Of a DNA stretch of 43,370 nt, positions 7,697 to 17,464 are shown piece by piece; within the stretch, counting starts at the first letter, position 1, and each line of letters opens with the position of its first letter. The translations under genes and the position numbers were made by a program. The stretch covers positions 1 to 43,370 of the forward strand of contig CALCCA010000057.1 in the NCBI GenBank assembly GCA_937899725.1, read 5' to 3'. Under the pieces are notes generated by a model. It was given only the letters and a program-made list of their open reading frames with translations. It had not been told where the DNA came from and searched no databases. The DNA comes from an uncultured Halomicronema sp. (GTDB taxonomy: Bacteria; Cyanobacteriota; Cyanobacteriia; Phormidesmidales; Phormidesmidaceae).

Positions 7697-9277
7697 TTAG
7701 AGGTGTGAGGTCAGAACTGTCGGCAAGCGCCTGGCCAGCTGACTCGCCGAGCAGCCCAAGACACTCTGTTCTGCGGCTACGGCGATCCCCGTTTGAGCGT
7801 GCCACCAGACGGCGGCGATCGCACTGGCAAGCAGGGCATCAGCGCCGGATCGCTGACGTTGCATTAGCTGGGCCGCCAGGCCAGCGGCGAGGCCGGTCAA
7901 TACGTCACCGCTGCCCCCTCGTGCTAAGGCCGAGGTACTCGTCGGGTTGAACCATACCGGCTCGTTCGGGTGCGCCACAGTGCTGATGGCTCCTTTCAAC
8001 ACAACGGTGCACCCGGTTTGGGCCGCTTGGTAAGCCGCTGCGCTGGGCGTCACTGCTTGTGCCCAGAGGTCGGGAAACAGGCGGCGAAATTCGCCAGGAT
8101 GGGGCGTGAGTAGGGTGGCGGCCCGCCGTTCCCTAATGGCCCGTTGGGGATCACGCTGCGCCAAGTAATTGAGGCCATCCGCGTCGAAAATCAAAGGTCG
8201 ATCGCCGCTCCAGGCGGCCGCCATCACGGTCGTAGCTGCTAGCGTCAATCCGGGGCCACAGGCCACGACGTCATACTGATCCCACTCCACGGCGGCGGGC
8301 AGGGTGGCGATTGCCCCCGCCGCCGTTTCCGCCGCCCCGAGCACCAGCGCTTCGGGTAACTGGCTGAGGGCCATTGGCCTCAGGCTCTCGGGCACTACTA
8401 GCGTCAACATACCCACTCCGCTGGCGATCGCGCCCCGACCGGCTAGCAGCGCTGCCCCGCCATACTGTCGAGAACCGGCAATCAGTAGGGCATGGCCAGC
8501 GGTGTACTTGTGAGCGATCGGCGATCGCGGCAGGGGGAGGCGGGCGATCGCCGCTGCCGCCGTGATGCGACGGCGAGCCGGCGACGGGGTGAGCACTGCC
8601 TCAATCGCTGCTTGAGGAATGTCAAAGGGGATCAAATGAGCTTGTCCTAGCCAGGGTTGCGCCGCGTCTTGCAGCAGCCCCAGTTTCCACAAGCCCAAAC
8701 AGAGGGTATGCGTGGCCCGTACGGCTGTGCCGAGGGCGGCCCCACTGTCAGTATCTAACCCCGAGGGCAGGTCAATACTCACGATAGGCCGATCAGCGGC
8801 ATTGAGGGCCGTGATCCCGGCGGCGAACTCACCGCTCAGCGGTTTGGTGAGACCGATACCAAAGCCCCCATCGACAATGAAGTCGCACCCCAACAGCTCA
8901 TCGCTGTGGGTGACGCCCGCAATCCCCAGATAGTCCAAATAGGTTTGGTGCTGAGCGGTGAGTGGCTTGAGGTTGGGGAACGGGTACCAAGGCCGCACCT
9001 GGTAGCCCTGATGGTGCAGCTCGCGGGCGACGACGAGGGCATCGCCGCCGTTGTGGCCTGGCCCCACGATGATCCCCGCTACTGGGGCGCGATCGCGAGG
9101 ATAGTGCGGCAACAGCCACTGGGTGATCTGACCGGCCACTTTTTCCATGAGCGCGGGCACGGGCAGACCCGCCTCAAACAAGTGGGTCTCGATTTGCTGC
9201 ATCTGCTGGGCCGTGACCACGACTGCTTCAGGCCCAAGATCAGGACGATAGCCGTGCCTATGTTCAGACTCTTCCAT
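7697..9277 (-). CDS. nnr: Bifunctional NAD(P)H-hydrate epimerase / ADP-dependent NAD(P)H-hydrate dehydratase
   Basis: The protein repairs hydrated NAD(P)H: the N-terminal YjeF_N domain interconverts the R and S epimers and the C-terminal ribokinase-like domain dehydrates S-NAD(P)HX using ADP. From the ATG at 9277 it has 526 residues. The epimerase loop GPGHNGGDALVVARE lies at about 72-86 and DLPSGLDTDSG further on. The dehydratase half shows CGPGLT, LTPHPGEF and ARGGSGDVLTGLAAGLAAQ (from about 452), where the Asp of GSGD is the expected catalytic residue. The length and domain order are those of the usual bacterial fusion. An in-frame TTG at 9328 would add 17 residues, but the ATG with GGAG upstream is more likely. 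The gene stands alone. Confidence 0.93.
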   Translation of the reverse strand: MEESEHRHGYRPDLGPEAVVVTAQQMQQIETHLFEAGLPVPALMEKVAGQITQWLLPHYPRDRAPVAGIIVGPGHNGGDALVVARELHHQGYQVRPWYPFPNLKPLTAQHQTYLDYLGIAGVTHSDELLGCDFIVDGGFGIGLTKPLSGEFAAGITALNAADRPIVSIDLPSGLDTDSGAALGTAVRATHTLCLGLWKLGLLQDAAQPWLGQAHLIPFDIPQAAIEAVLTPSPARRRITAAAAIARLPLPRSPIAHKYTAGHALLIAGSRQYGGAALLAGRGAIASGVGMLTLVVPESLRPMALSQLPEALVLGAAETAAGAIATLPAAVEWDQYDVVACGPGLTLAATTVMAAAWSGDRPLIFDADGLNYLAQRDPQRAIRERRAATLLTPHPGEFRRLFPDLWAQAVTPSAAAYQAAQTGCTVVLKGAISTVAHPNEPVWFNPTSTSALARGGSGDVLTGLAAGLAAQLMQRQRSGADALLASAIAAVWWHAQTGIAVAAEQSVLGCSASQLARRLPTVLTSHL

Positions 9278-9664
9278 GGCCAAGTGATCTCCAAGGTTGG
9301 TTGCGATGGTTCGCGGCTCGGGGCTCAAAAGTCGATATGTGCCCCAACCTCAATTAGAACTGGAGTCTTGACCTGCGGTGAAAACTCGCTGTCTGTGGCA
9401 CCGCTCCTAACTTTTAGCGCAGCCTGCTCAGAGGCCTTGGGAAGGGTTGGCTCGGCCGGCTAAAACTTCAAGCTGACACCGCCGACGTGATTGAGACCCT
9501 AAAACCAGCAATCGGAGTGGTTGGGAACGATCGCCCCCAACCACTCCGATCATAATTTCAACGATTGTCGGTTTAAGCGCTTACCAGTTGGAGCAAGCGG
9601 CCAGGGAGCCCCAGCCTGTCTCCGCTCACCAATCGCTCAGCCAGCGGCTTCGCAGTCAGCGAAC
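9278..9664. other. Intergenic region (387 bp) between nnr and the SPOR-like gene
   Basis: It contains the nnr promoter region and the hairpin at 9511-9550. No further gene is supported. The plus-strand frame that crosses it is antisense to the start of nnr and has no recognisable content. Confidence 0.5.
9511..9550 (-). terminator. Hairpin terminator downstream of the SPOR-like gene
   Basis: A perfect 15-bp stem (9511-9525 with 9536-9550) has a 10-base loop. On the minus strand it is followed by TGCTGGTTTT, so a short T-run lies 6 bases after the stem. It fits transcription ending after the gene that stops at 9665. Confidence 0.6.
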
Positions 9665-10513
9665 TTACTCGAAGTGAACGCGGGAACTCGCAAAGCCGGA
9701 ATCACGCAGATAGCCGTTCCATTCTTGAGCGATCCCGTGATCGTCATACGGTCCGATAGCGACGTGGGGGCCACGGGGAGCCGTGCGAGTCCGCACCAGG
9801 CTACTCGGCGCGCCGAGGGCAACCAGTTCGCGCGCAATGCCCGATAATTCACTCACGCCCGCAGGAACCACGACATAGTAACCAGAGGGCAGCGACTCAT
9901 TCACAATGGTCGGTGCGGTCAGGGGCGGTGCTGCGGACCCTGACGGTGAAGTGGTTGGAAAAGCCGGCGGGAAGGCCGCCGAAGACGCGGGAGCCGTTTG
10001 AAACGGTGCAGCCTGACCAAACTCGATGGAGGCGGGCGTTGCTGCCACCGAGTTCACCGGAATGGCAGTAGGTGCCGCTGTGGGATAGGACAAATCGTAA
10101 TTGGCGGGCGCTGCCCCGGCGATCGGCGCCCCGCTAAAGGTATTTGCTTGCACCTCAGCGCCAATGCCAAAGTTGGCCAGTTCATCGGCCCGCACTTGCG
10201 CGTTTTGATAGGAGCTAAAGCGCCCAGCCTGAATGACGGAGCGGCCATCAACAAAGTTGACAAAGGCCCCTGGCTCGACCTGGCGTACCTGTTGCAGTAA
10301 CTGATCGCTGCTGCCGCTGATCAGCACCAAATATTGTTCACCGGTCGTCGAGGACACGCCGCTGTTAGCCGGTAAGGGGGGCAGCGGTGTGGGCAAAGCC
10401 TGAGCGATCATCGGCGCGGCTGATTCTGATGAGGTCAAGCCCGGCTGAGCGATCGCGACGGCCAGCGTGGCCGCTGCGAGGCCACAGCCCAAGAGCCGCA
10501 CCCTGGAATCCAT
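9665..10513 (-). CDS. Exported SPOR-like protein (hypothetical)
   Basis: From the ATG at 10513 this is a 282-residue protein with an Ala-rich signal segment (about 7-25). An in-frame ATG at 10591 would add 26 residues and give an unusually long signal n-region; neither start has a clear Shine-Dalgarno. Two segments look like SPOR domains, which bind denuded peptidoglycan. The first (EQYLVLISGS to GIGAEVQ) contains the typical run of a residue-by-residue offset, VQAGRF-like IQAGRFSSYQNAQ. The second is at the C-terminus (GYYVVVPAG to the end). A Pro/Ala/Ser-rich linker joins them. Envelope localisation is a reasonable inference; the exact role is unknown. The SPOR assignment rests on pattern recognition and not on a profile search. 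Confidence 0.65.
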   Translation of the reverse strand: MDSRVRLLGCGLAAATLAVAIAQPGLTSSESAAPMIAQALPTPLPPLPANSGVSSTTGEQYLVLISGSSDQLLQQVRQVEPGAFVNFVDGRSVIQAGRFSSYQNAQVRADELANFGIGAEVQANTFSGAPIAGAAPANYDLSYPTAAPTAIPVNSVAATPASIEFGQAAPFQTAPASSAAFPPAFPTTSPSGSAAPPLTAPTIVNESLPSGYYVVVPAGVSELSGIARELVALGAPSSLVRTRTAPRGPHVAIGPYDDHGIAQEWNGYLRDSGFASSRVHFE

Positions 10514-10866
10514 TGAGATGGCAGGACGAACATGATGAATAGAGCGAGGCAGAGTCGTCGAACGTGATGTAAGCCAAAGGGGGAATTTCATATGACCGGT
10601 TCAGCTTGCAGCTGATGGCGAGAGGGCACTGTCACAGGGGGGCTGTGGGAGCTAATTCGCAAAGTTTAAGTCTGGCCGGGCCGATATCCTGAAATTTAGC
10701 TAGCGGTGAGCGCCAGTCAATAGCAAGCGCAAAGGCTTTACAGGCAGAGGGCTGACAGACAAATTGCCAATTATCTCGGGCTGACCTCGGCCTTCCTACG
10801 AACAGTCGAGGCGAATGCTAGCCTAGGATAGTTACATTCATAGAAAATTTCCAGACTTTTTTGAAG
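10514..10866. other. Intergenic region (353 bp) between divergent SPOR-like gene and mnmA
   Basis: It should hold the two divergent promoters. I see no gene, strong hairpin or recognised riboswitch. Confidence 0.4.
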
Positions 10867-11997
10867 ATGAGCAAAATTGTTGTGGGCCTCTCCGGCGGGG
10901 TCGATAGTTCTGTAGCCGCCGCAACATTGCATCATCAAGGTCATGACGTCATTGGTCTGACCCTTTGGTTGATGAAGGGCAAGGGTCAATGCTGCTCCGA
11001 AGGCATGGTCGATGCCGCTCAACTTTGTGAAGAGCTTGGCGTTCCCCACCACATTGTGGATAGTCGCGAAACGTTTCAGAGCAACATTGTGGATTATCTG
11101 GTCGCCGGTTATGCGGCGGGGATCACGCCGCTGCCTTGCTCACAGTGCAATCGCTCGGTGAAGTTCGGCCCCATGCTCCACTACGCTCGTACCGAGTTGG
11201 GGGCCGCCGCGATCGCCACGGGCCACTATGCGCGGGTGCAATTTAACCCCGACACCCAGCGTCACGAACTGCTGCGGGCAATTGATCGCAACAAAGATCA
11301 GTCTTACTTTCTTTATGACTTGACCCAGGAGATGTTGGCGTCGCTGCATTTCCCATTGGGGGAGCAAACTAAAGCGGAAACTCGCCGTCTGGCCAGTGAG
11401 TTAGGCTTGCACACGGCTACCAAGCCAGAAAGCCAAGACCTGTGTCTGGTCGAGCAACATGGCTCAATGGGCAGCTTTCTAGACAAATATCTCGCCCCGA
11501 AGCCGGGAGACATTGTCGATACTCAAGGGCGGGTTTTAGGGCGTCATACGGGCATTCATCATTACACTATCGGTCAGCGCAAAGGCTTGGGCATCGCCGC
11601 AGCGCATCCCCTTTATGTGGTCGCTCTGGATGTCGGACGGAACCAAGTGATTGTGGGCGATCGGGCCAGTGTCAACTATCCCGACTGTACTGCCCACCGC
11701 GTCAACTGGGTTTCGATAGTGGCGCCCTCAGAGCCGCTGCGGGCAACGGTTCAAATTCGCTATCGTTCGGCAGCGGTCGCCGCGACGATTTGGCCCCTGG
11801 CGGAGGTAGCCTCAATGAGTTCGGCAGGGGCGCGAGTTAAGGTCGTGTTCGATGAGCCGCAGTTTGGGGTGACTCCTGGCCAAGCGGCCGTCTGGTATGA
11901 CGGCGATCGGGTTTTAGGGGGGGGCATCATTGAGCCCTTACCAGTGCAGCACCGATTGGCGGCGGCCCTGGCACAAACGAGTCGAGCCGAAGAATGA
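10867..11997 (+). CDS. mnmA: tRNA-uridine 2-sulfurtransferase MnmA
   Basis: MnmA thiolates U34 at the wobble position of tRNA Lys, Glu and Gln, using ATP and a relayed sulfur. The 376-residue protein starts [15 protein letters not shown], with the PP-loop ATP site at 9-15. The catalytic pair fits the family: Cys94 in [11 protein letters not shown] and Cys193 in SQDLCLV correspond to Cys102 and Cys199 of the E. coli enzyme. The ATG at 10867 was chosen because the product then begins right before the PP-loop strand; a TTG two codons earlier is possible. The length is normal. The sat gene follows after 96 bp on the same strand, so the two could be cotranscribed. Confidence 0.95.
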   Translation: MSKIVVGLSGGVDSSVAAATLHHQGHDVIGLTLWLMKGKGQCCSEGMVDAAQLCEELGVPHHIVDSRETFQSNIVDYLVAGYAAGITPLPCSQCNRSVKFGPMLHYARTELGAAAIATGHYARVQFNPDTQRHELLRAIDRNKDQSYFLYDLTQEMLASLHFPLGEQTKAETRRLASELGLHTATKPESQDLCLVEQHGSMGSFLDKYLAPKPGDIVDTQGRVLGRHTGIHHYTIGQRKGLGIAAAHPLYVVALDVGRNQVIVGDRASVNYPDCTAHRVNWVSIVAPSEPLRATVQIRYRSAAVAATIWPLAEVASMSSAGARVKVVFDEPQFGVTPGQAAVWYDGDRVLGGGIIEPLPVQHRLAAALAQTSRAEE

Positions 11998-12093
11998 TTT
12001 AGTCGCTCAGGCTCTCTCGGTGTAAATGCCGATTGCCATCCCGTGATTGGGCATATTGAACGCGACTACTGTGCAGTTTGAGAGGTCAATGTT

Positions 12094-13272
12094 TTGACAA
12101 CGACACCCGAAATCAATAGCGCCCACGGGGGCACCCTAGTTCACCGCATTGCCACCCCTGAAGCTCGTGAGAACTTTTTGGAAGCGGGCGCATCGATGCC
12201 CCGTGTGGTGCTTGATGAGCGCGCCGTTTCTGATTTAGTCATGATTGCGATCGGCGGGTTTAGCCCCCTGGACGGCTTTATGGGGCGTGCCGATTACGAT
12301 ACGGTAGTGACTGACATGCGCATGGCTAATGGCCTGCCGTGGGCGATTCCGGTCACTTTGTCGGTGGATGCCGCGATCGCTGAGCCCCTGAAAGAAGGCA
12401 CCCTAATTCGCCTCGATGACGCCCAGGGTGAATTTGTCGGGGTTTTAGAACTGACTGAAAAATACCGCTACGACAAAGCCAAAGAAGCGATCAACGTCTA
12501 TCGCACCGATGAAGAAAAGCATCCCGGCGTCAAAGTGGTGTACGAACAAGGTGCCGTCAATTTGGCCGGGCCGGTGTGGTTGTTAGAGCGCGATCCGCAT
12601 CCGCTGTTTCCCAGCTATCAGATTGATCCCGCTGTCTCTCGGGTGATGTTTGCTGAGCGGGGCTGGAAGACTGTGGTGGGTTTTCAGACCCGCAATCCGA
12701 TTCACCGCGCCCATGAATATATTCAAAAATGCGCTCTAGAAATTGTCGATGGCCTGTTCCTACATCCCCTCGTCGGGGCGACTAAGCAAGACGATATTCC
12801 CGCCGATGTGCGGATGCGGTGCTACGAAATTATGATGGAGCACTATTTTCCGCAAAATCGGGTGATTTTAGCGATTAACCCTTCAGCAATGCGGTACGCT
12901 GGCCCTAGAGAAGCGATTTTCCATGCTCTCGTCCGCAAAAATTATGGTTGCACACACTTTATTGTGGGTCGTGATCATGCTGGGGTGGGTGACTATTACG
13001 GCACTTACGATGCTCAGCATATCTTTGAGGAGTTTGGACCTGACGAGCTGGGTATCACTCCCCTAAAGTTTGAGCATGCTTTTTACTGCACTCGCACCCA
13101 CACGATGGCAACGACTAAAACCAGTCCTAGCCAACCCGAAGAGAGAGTGCATTTGTCGGGCACCAAAGTGCGTGAGATGCTGCGTCGGGGTGAACTCCCC
13201 CCCCCTGAGTTTTCTCGCCCTGAAGTGGCTGCCGAACTGGCGCGAGCCATGCGGGTCGCTCAAGAAGTCTAG
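12094..13272 (+). CDS. sat: Sulfate adenylyltransferase (ATP sulfurylase)
   Basis: Sat activates sulfate with ATP to form APS, the first step of sulfate assimilation and the precursor of PAPS. The 392-residue protein has [12 protein letters not shown] at 198-209, including the HxxH residues His204 and His207, and GRDHAG at 292-297, both in the nucleotide site. It is the single-domain dissimilatory-type/cyanobacterial form without a fused APS kinase. The start is a TTG at 12094 with GAGAGG about 9 bases upstream; the nearby ATG at 12089 runs into a stop. The orthocaspase-like gene starts 18 bp after the stop, so they probably share a transcript. Two sulfotransferase genes, which would need PAPS, lie about 4-6 kb downstream. 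Confidence 0.95.
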   Translation: MTTTPEINSAHGGTLVHRIATPEARENFLEAGASMPRVVLDERAVSDLVMIAIGGFSPLDGFMGRADYDTVVTDMRMANGLPWAIPVTLSVDAAIAEPLKEGTLIRLDDAQGEFVGVLELTEKYRYDKAKEAINVYRTDEEKHPGVKVVYEQGAVNLAGPVWLLERDPHPLFPSYQIDPAVSRVMFAERGWKTVVGFQTRNPIHRAHEYIQKCALEIVDGLFLHPLVGATKQDDIPADVRMRCYEIMMEHYFPQNRVILAINPSAMRYAGPREAIFHALVRKNYGCTHFIVGRDHAGVGDYYGTYDAQHIFEEFGPDELGITPLKFEHAFYCTRTHTMATTKTSPSQPEERVHLSGTKVREMLRRGELPPPEFSRPEVAAELARAMRVAQEV

Positions 13273-13290
13273 AAAAGGGATTGCCCTGCG

Positions 13291-15558
13291 GTGATGCTGG
13301 GACGACGAGATTTTTTGCAGCGGTTGAGTGCTGCCCTAGCGGTGCTCGGCATTACCGATATGACCTTGGCGGGCTGGTCTGCCGCTTACCAAACCGCCCT
13401 CGCTGAGTCAAATCGTTGTCTCGCCGTCCTCATCGGCATTAACGCTTATCCTGCTGGGGTGCGACAGGCGGACCCGGTTGAGCGCTCTGCTTTCCTGCAG
13501 GGTGCGCTGATGGATGTGGAACTGCAGCGAGAGCTGCTGACCAGTCGCTTTGGCGTTTTGCCGTCCAACATTGTTACATTAACGAACGAAACTGCCACCG
13601 TTAACCAGATTCTGGAAACGATTCAAGGGCATTTGGTGGCTCAGGCGAAGCCGGGCGATACGGTCGTGGTGCATTTTAGTGGGTTAGGCGGTCAGGTGCA
13701 GTTGTCGTCAGGGGCCGCCACGACCGGTCGCTTACCGACGTTGGTGGCGGTCGACAGCCAATTACCGTCTACTGCGTCAGCGGGCATTCAAGATTTGTTT
13801 GAAGAAAGCGTCGCTCAGCTGCTGCGGGGGCTGAAAGGCGTCAAGGTACTGACGGTGATCGATGCGGGTACGGTTGCTCACCCGACCTTGCTACGAGGTA
13901 ACTTTCGCGTGCGATCGCGCCTCGTGACTCCCCTCGGGGCTTGGCAGGCTCCCTTTGATACTCGTCTTACTGAGCCCCATCAACCGTTAGCTCAGCTGGC
14001 AACTAGTTGGCCAGGCTATCTATTGCGGGCGGGCTTGACCGGTACACCCGTTCTCGAAGGCAGCTGGAAAGGCTTTAGCGCCGGGCTGTTTACCTATGCC
14101 TTGACGCAGCAACTCTGGACGAGTCTGCCGGCCCAAAAGCAGCAGTGGTTTATCTACAACGTTGATCGCAAATTATCGACCTGGACGGGGACTCACAAGT
14201 CTCCCCAACTGCTGGGCAAACAGGCCAGCAAAAAACAAGGTTTACCCCTGTTATCGGGGCGGTTGCCTCAGCCTGCTGCCCACGGTGTCATTAAAACGAT
14301 TGACATGCCCAACCGCACGGCTACTTTGTGGCTCGGGGGGCTACCGACGATATTGCTGCCTTACTGTGATTTGGGGCTACAGTTGCAGCCTTTGCCGACC
14401 TTGCCTCAATCGGCCGCGCTGCCCCAGGGTACGTTGACCGTTAAAACGCTGGTGGGATTGCAGGCCAAAGCCGCCCTGATTGCTCCTCAAGACTTGTCAG
14501 TTGGGGTGCCGTTAGTGGAGATCGAGCGCCGGTTTCCCAAAGAGATTGTGCTGACGATTGCCCTCGACCCCATCCTCGAGCGAATTGAACTGGTAGATGC
14601 CACCAGCGCCCTCGCCGGCCTACCGTACATTACGACCACGGCCCCTGGCGAAAAAACAGTGGACTGTGTGTTTGGTAAGGGTACGTTTATTCGCCGCTCG
14701 GTCGCCCAGCTGACTGCAGACGAAGAGGCATCTGCGGCCAAGCAGTCAGAGGATGTTGTCGCCCCCTCAGCCCAGCCTGGGTATGCCCTGTTTAATCCTG
14801 AAGGGTCTTTGATTGCGGGGACCGCAGCGGAGGATGAAGAAGCCGTAAAAACCGCCGTCAGCCGCCTGCACGGGGCGCTGCGCAGTTTGTTAGCGGTCAA
14901 AATGCTGCGGCTCACGGTGAATACAGTTGCCTCCCAGCTGCCGCTCCGACTCACCTTAGAAACGCGCGCGCCCAATGGTCAACTCTGGCTGCTCGAAGAG
15001 ACCCTGCGCTCGCGACAACTAGCTAGCGCCGATGCCGCCAAGCCTCAGCGATTATCATCAATAGCGCGCGCGCTGAGCAATCTCGATGAACCGACTCAGC
15101 TGTGTCTGCTCAACTCCGGTGCGGTGCGGCTGTATTACCTCATCATCAGTGTGGCTGACAACAGTCGATTATCCGTGTATTGTCCGCCTGCCAGTGTGGC
15201 TGACGGCAGTGAGCCCACCAGCGGCACCATCGCCGAGGCGAGTCGCCTACCGGCTCGGCAGGCGGTGACGTTTCCCCAACTGCAAGATAGTGCTTTTTCG
15301 CTGCAGCCGCTGCCGACGTTGGCGGTGTTTGCGATCGCGGCGACCCACCCCTTCACCGAAACGTGGAAAGCCATCCGCACTCCAGAGTTTCGCCCGCTGA
15401 GCGATCAATGGTCAACGGTGCCGGAACCGTTGGAGATGGCCCAAGCCTTATTTAACGATTTGAGCTATGCCAGTGCACAATCAGCTGACGAGACCTCAGA
15501 AGACACCGACCCCTTGACTGTGTTGCGATCGGCCGCCTGGGCAACGCTGCCGCTTTAA
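13291..15558 (+). CDS. Orthocaspase-like (peptidase C14) protein lacking both catalytic residues
   Basis: A 755-residue protein. The N-terminus (GRRDFLQR then a hydrophobic run) looks like a Tat signal. A caspase-like p20 fold follows from about residue 43 (CLAVLIGINAYP). The strand that normally reads YFSGHG is HFSGLGGQ at 128-135, so the catalytic His is replaced by Leu132. The strand that normally reads DxCHSG is VIDAGTVAH, so the catalytic Cys is replaced by Gly193. The rest of the p20 pattern (PSNIVTLTNETAT, GDTVVVHFSG) is intact, which argues for a maintained non-proteolytic protein. The C-terminal part (about 560-740, LCLLNSG..LYYLIISV) resembles the DUF4384-type domain often attached to cyanobacterial orthocaspases. 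The start is GTG (or the adjacent ATG) behind AAGGGA. The gene sits 18 bp after sat. Confidence 0.8.
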   Translation: MMLGRRDFLQRLSAALAVLGITDMTLAGWSAAYQTALAESNRCLAVLIGINAYPAGVRQADPVERSAFLQGALMDVELQRELLTSRFGVLPSNIVTLTNETATVNQILETIQGHLVAQAKPGDTVVVHFSGLGGQVQLSSGAATTGRLPTLVAVDSQLPSTASAGIQDLFEESVAQLLRGLKGVKVLTVIDAGTVAHPTLLRGNFRVRSRLVTPLGAWQAPFDTRLTEPHQPLAQLATSWPGYLLRAGLTGTPVLEGSWKGFSAGLFTYALTQQLWTSLPAQKQQWFIYNVDRKLSTWTGTHKSPQLLGKQASKKQGLPLLSGRLPQPAAHGVIKTIDMPNRTATLWLGGLPTILLPYCDLGLQLQPLPTLPQSAALPQGTLTVKTLVGLQAKAALIAPQDLSVGVPLVEIERRFPKEIVLTIALDPILERIELVDATSALAGLPYITTTAPGEKTVDCVFGKGTFIRRSVAQLTADEEASAAKQSEDVVAPSAQPGYALFNPEGSLIAGTAAEDEEAVKTAVSRLHGALRSLLAVKMLRLTVNTVASQLPLRLTLETRAPNGQLWLLEETLRSRQLASADAAKPQRLSSIARALSNLDEPTQLCLLNSGAVRLYYLIISVADNSRLSVYCPPASVADGSEPTSGTIAEASRLPARQAVTFPQLQDSAFSLQPLPTLAVFAIAATHPFTETWKAIRTPEFRPLSDQWSTVPEPLEMAQALFNDLSYASAQSADETSEDTDPLTVLRSAAWATLPL

Positions 15559-16369
15559 TACGTGAGCCAACAATGCCGCTGCCGAATAGTGTTCCACCAT
15601 GGCATTCAATATGCTGAGAATACTTTTCGAGAAGGGCAAGGCCCTACAGAATGCGGGGGCGGCAGTCGGATTACTAGTCTGATTAGACTCCCCGTTCAGC
15701 AAACTGGCGTGACTTGATCAAAGTACACCTGGTCATAAATCAGAGCGCAAAAGTTTGTCGCGTCAAGATTCTTGAACCTCTTTTAGAAAAACAGCGTCTA
15801 TCTTCCAAGGTGTACTACGAGAGCCATGATTAGCAGCGTTAGAGGATAGATGGCTTGGGTATTCTGAAATGGGGAAATCAGAAAATCTACTGACGAGCAT
15901 GAGGCGCATCGTTAGCTGCCTATAGCTTCACCTTCGATGGATGGTGCCCTCGGCCAGTAGCCAGCTCACCTCGTCTTAGTCTGGTGTTAGCTGTGTGCTC
16001 TCGGCTGATGAAAGTTGCCCCAATTGAAACTTGAATAAGTAAGATTCCTCGTGTGAAATTGTGCTCAATTCGACTATTTTAATCTCTGAAAATTGAAACA
16101 GGCGCCGTGAGCGAATCCCGTTTGTGCAGGTTTTTTTAATTACATGCAGATAAGCCAACGTTTCTTCTATGCATCAGCCATAGAAAATCCTAGGGGACTC
16201 CACCTCAAAAATCACCGACGCCGATGCGTGATTCCAGAAGCTCCTTTGAACGATTGGTCAAGACTGTCAAAGCGATTGATTCTTTTACACTTCTTGCTTG
16301 TTCCAGTTGATTTTATATATTCGATTTCGGTGTAATCAAATCTGGCTTGATTTTTCAAAGGTATGAATC
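15559..16369. other. Intergenic region (811 bp) at the edge of an AT-rich island
   Basis: Base composition drops from GC-rich to AT-richer across this stretch, and I could find no HIP1 octamer in it. There is no convincing gene or RNA. It probably contains the promoter of the transferase and sulfotransferase genes, and may be the left boundary of acquired DNA. Confidence 0.5.
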
Positions 16370-17374
16370 ATGAATGAAGGTATTTATATCCTGGCCAATG
16401 ATGTTGTCTTTGATCAACTGGTTGCTTTGGTCAATAGCATCAGAGTCAATACTAAGAAGATGTACCCTATTTGCATCATTCCCTATGATGACCGCCTTGA
16501 TAGAACTAGACAGTATGCTGAACGATGTGATGAAGTCAGCTTGCTTGACGATGCGGCTTTGATTGAGCGATGGGAAGCTTTTTCGGCTGAGATCTGGCAG
16601 CACAGTCCTGCAGCCATAAAGGACTGGCAAGAGCGAGGCCTAGAAGGTGTCAGTAGAATGGGGATGCACCGGCGATTTTGTGCATTTGAAGGCCTTTTTG
16701 AACGCTATATTTACTTAGATGCTGATACCTTGGTCTTAAATGAGCTGGATATTATTTTTGATAAACTAAACGACCATGATTGGGTTGTTTACGACTTTCA
16801 ATATAAAGATATCACTCATGTTTTTGATGCTAGTTCTTCCAAGCTGAAGCATGTTTTCTCTGAAGGCCAGTTAGAATCCATTTTTTGTGCAGGAATGTAC
16901 GCCTCGAAGCGTAATATCTTTAGCCAGAGTCAGCTAGATTGGCTACTCGAGCAACTTAAGGAAGAAGCAGAAATTCTCTACTATAACGGTCCCGATCAAT
17001 CAATTGTCAACTATATGACATTGAAGTTGGGGATAGACGTTTGCAATCTATCAAAAACTTTGGCAAAGCAAGAAGTTACTGGCTGCTGTGTGACTTCTCC
17101 TCATTTCGAACAAAAAAATGGCTACTTGCTTGATAAAGGAGTTCGATTGACATACTTACACTATATTGGAATCTCTTCTAAGATATTTAAGCGCTTATGC
17201 CAAGGGGAGAATTTGGATTTTCCCTATCGTGATATCTTTCTTCACTATCGATACTTAAACACTCCAGGGGATTTTCCGGATTTTAATGAACCCCTCAGAT
17301 CCTACCAATCGCCGCCTCTATCTATGACAAAAAAGCTCAAAAGAAAATTCTCAAAAATGTTTGGTAATGGCTAA
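16370..17374 (+). CDS. GT-A-like putative glycosyltransferase (Npun_R2821/Npun_R2823-like family)
   Basis: A 334-residue cytosolic protein starting GIYILANDVVFDQLVALVNSIR, the strand-helix opening of nucleotide-sugar transferases. YLDADTLVL places a DxD metal/nucleotide-sugar motif at Asp117-Asp119. GPDQSIVNYM is the conserved DQ..NY segment seen late in GT8-like folds. It is a paralog of the gene at 18360, sharing the opening, the DxD, the DQ..NY and a C-terminal S.HFEQK motif. I recall these as an uncharacterised cyanobacterial family named after Npun_R2821; that name is from memory. AAAGG lies 8 bases before the ATG. The Lys/Arg-rich tail (KKLKRKFSK) may touch membrane. It is AT-rich and lacks HIP1 sites. 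The substrate is unknown. Confidence 0.72.
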   Translation: MNEGIYILANDVVFDQLVALVNSIRVNTKKMYPICIIPYDDRLDRTRQYAERCDEVSLLDDAALIERWEAFSAEIWQHSPAAIKDWQERGLEGVSRMGMHRRFCAFEGLFERYIYLDADTLVLNELDIIFDKLNDHDWVVYDFQYKDITHVFDASSSKLKHVFSEGQLESIFCAGMYASKRNIFSQSQLDWLLEQLKEEAEILYYNGPDQSIVNYMTLKLGIDVCNLSKTLAKQEVTGCCVTSPHFEQKNGYLLDKGVRLTYLHYIGISSKIFKRLCQGENLDFPYRDIFLHYRYLNTPGDFPDFNEPLRSYQSPPLSMTKKLKRKFSKMFGNG

Positions 17375-17464
17375 AAGCATTTGTGGCTTTCTTCTGCTGA
17401 GGTCTGCCTGCTTAAAAAATCCGTAAATCTAAAAGACATTGGCGAATAGAGAGATTATGTTTCC

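Noticed and set aside
8906-9463. 185-residue open frame on the plus strand
   Set aside because: It is antisense to the conserved epimerase half of nnr, and its sequence has no recognisable domain. GC-rich coding DNA often leaves such open frames.
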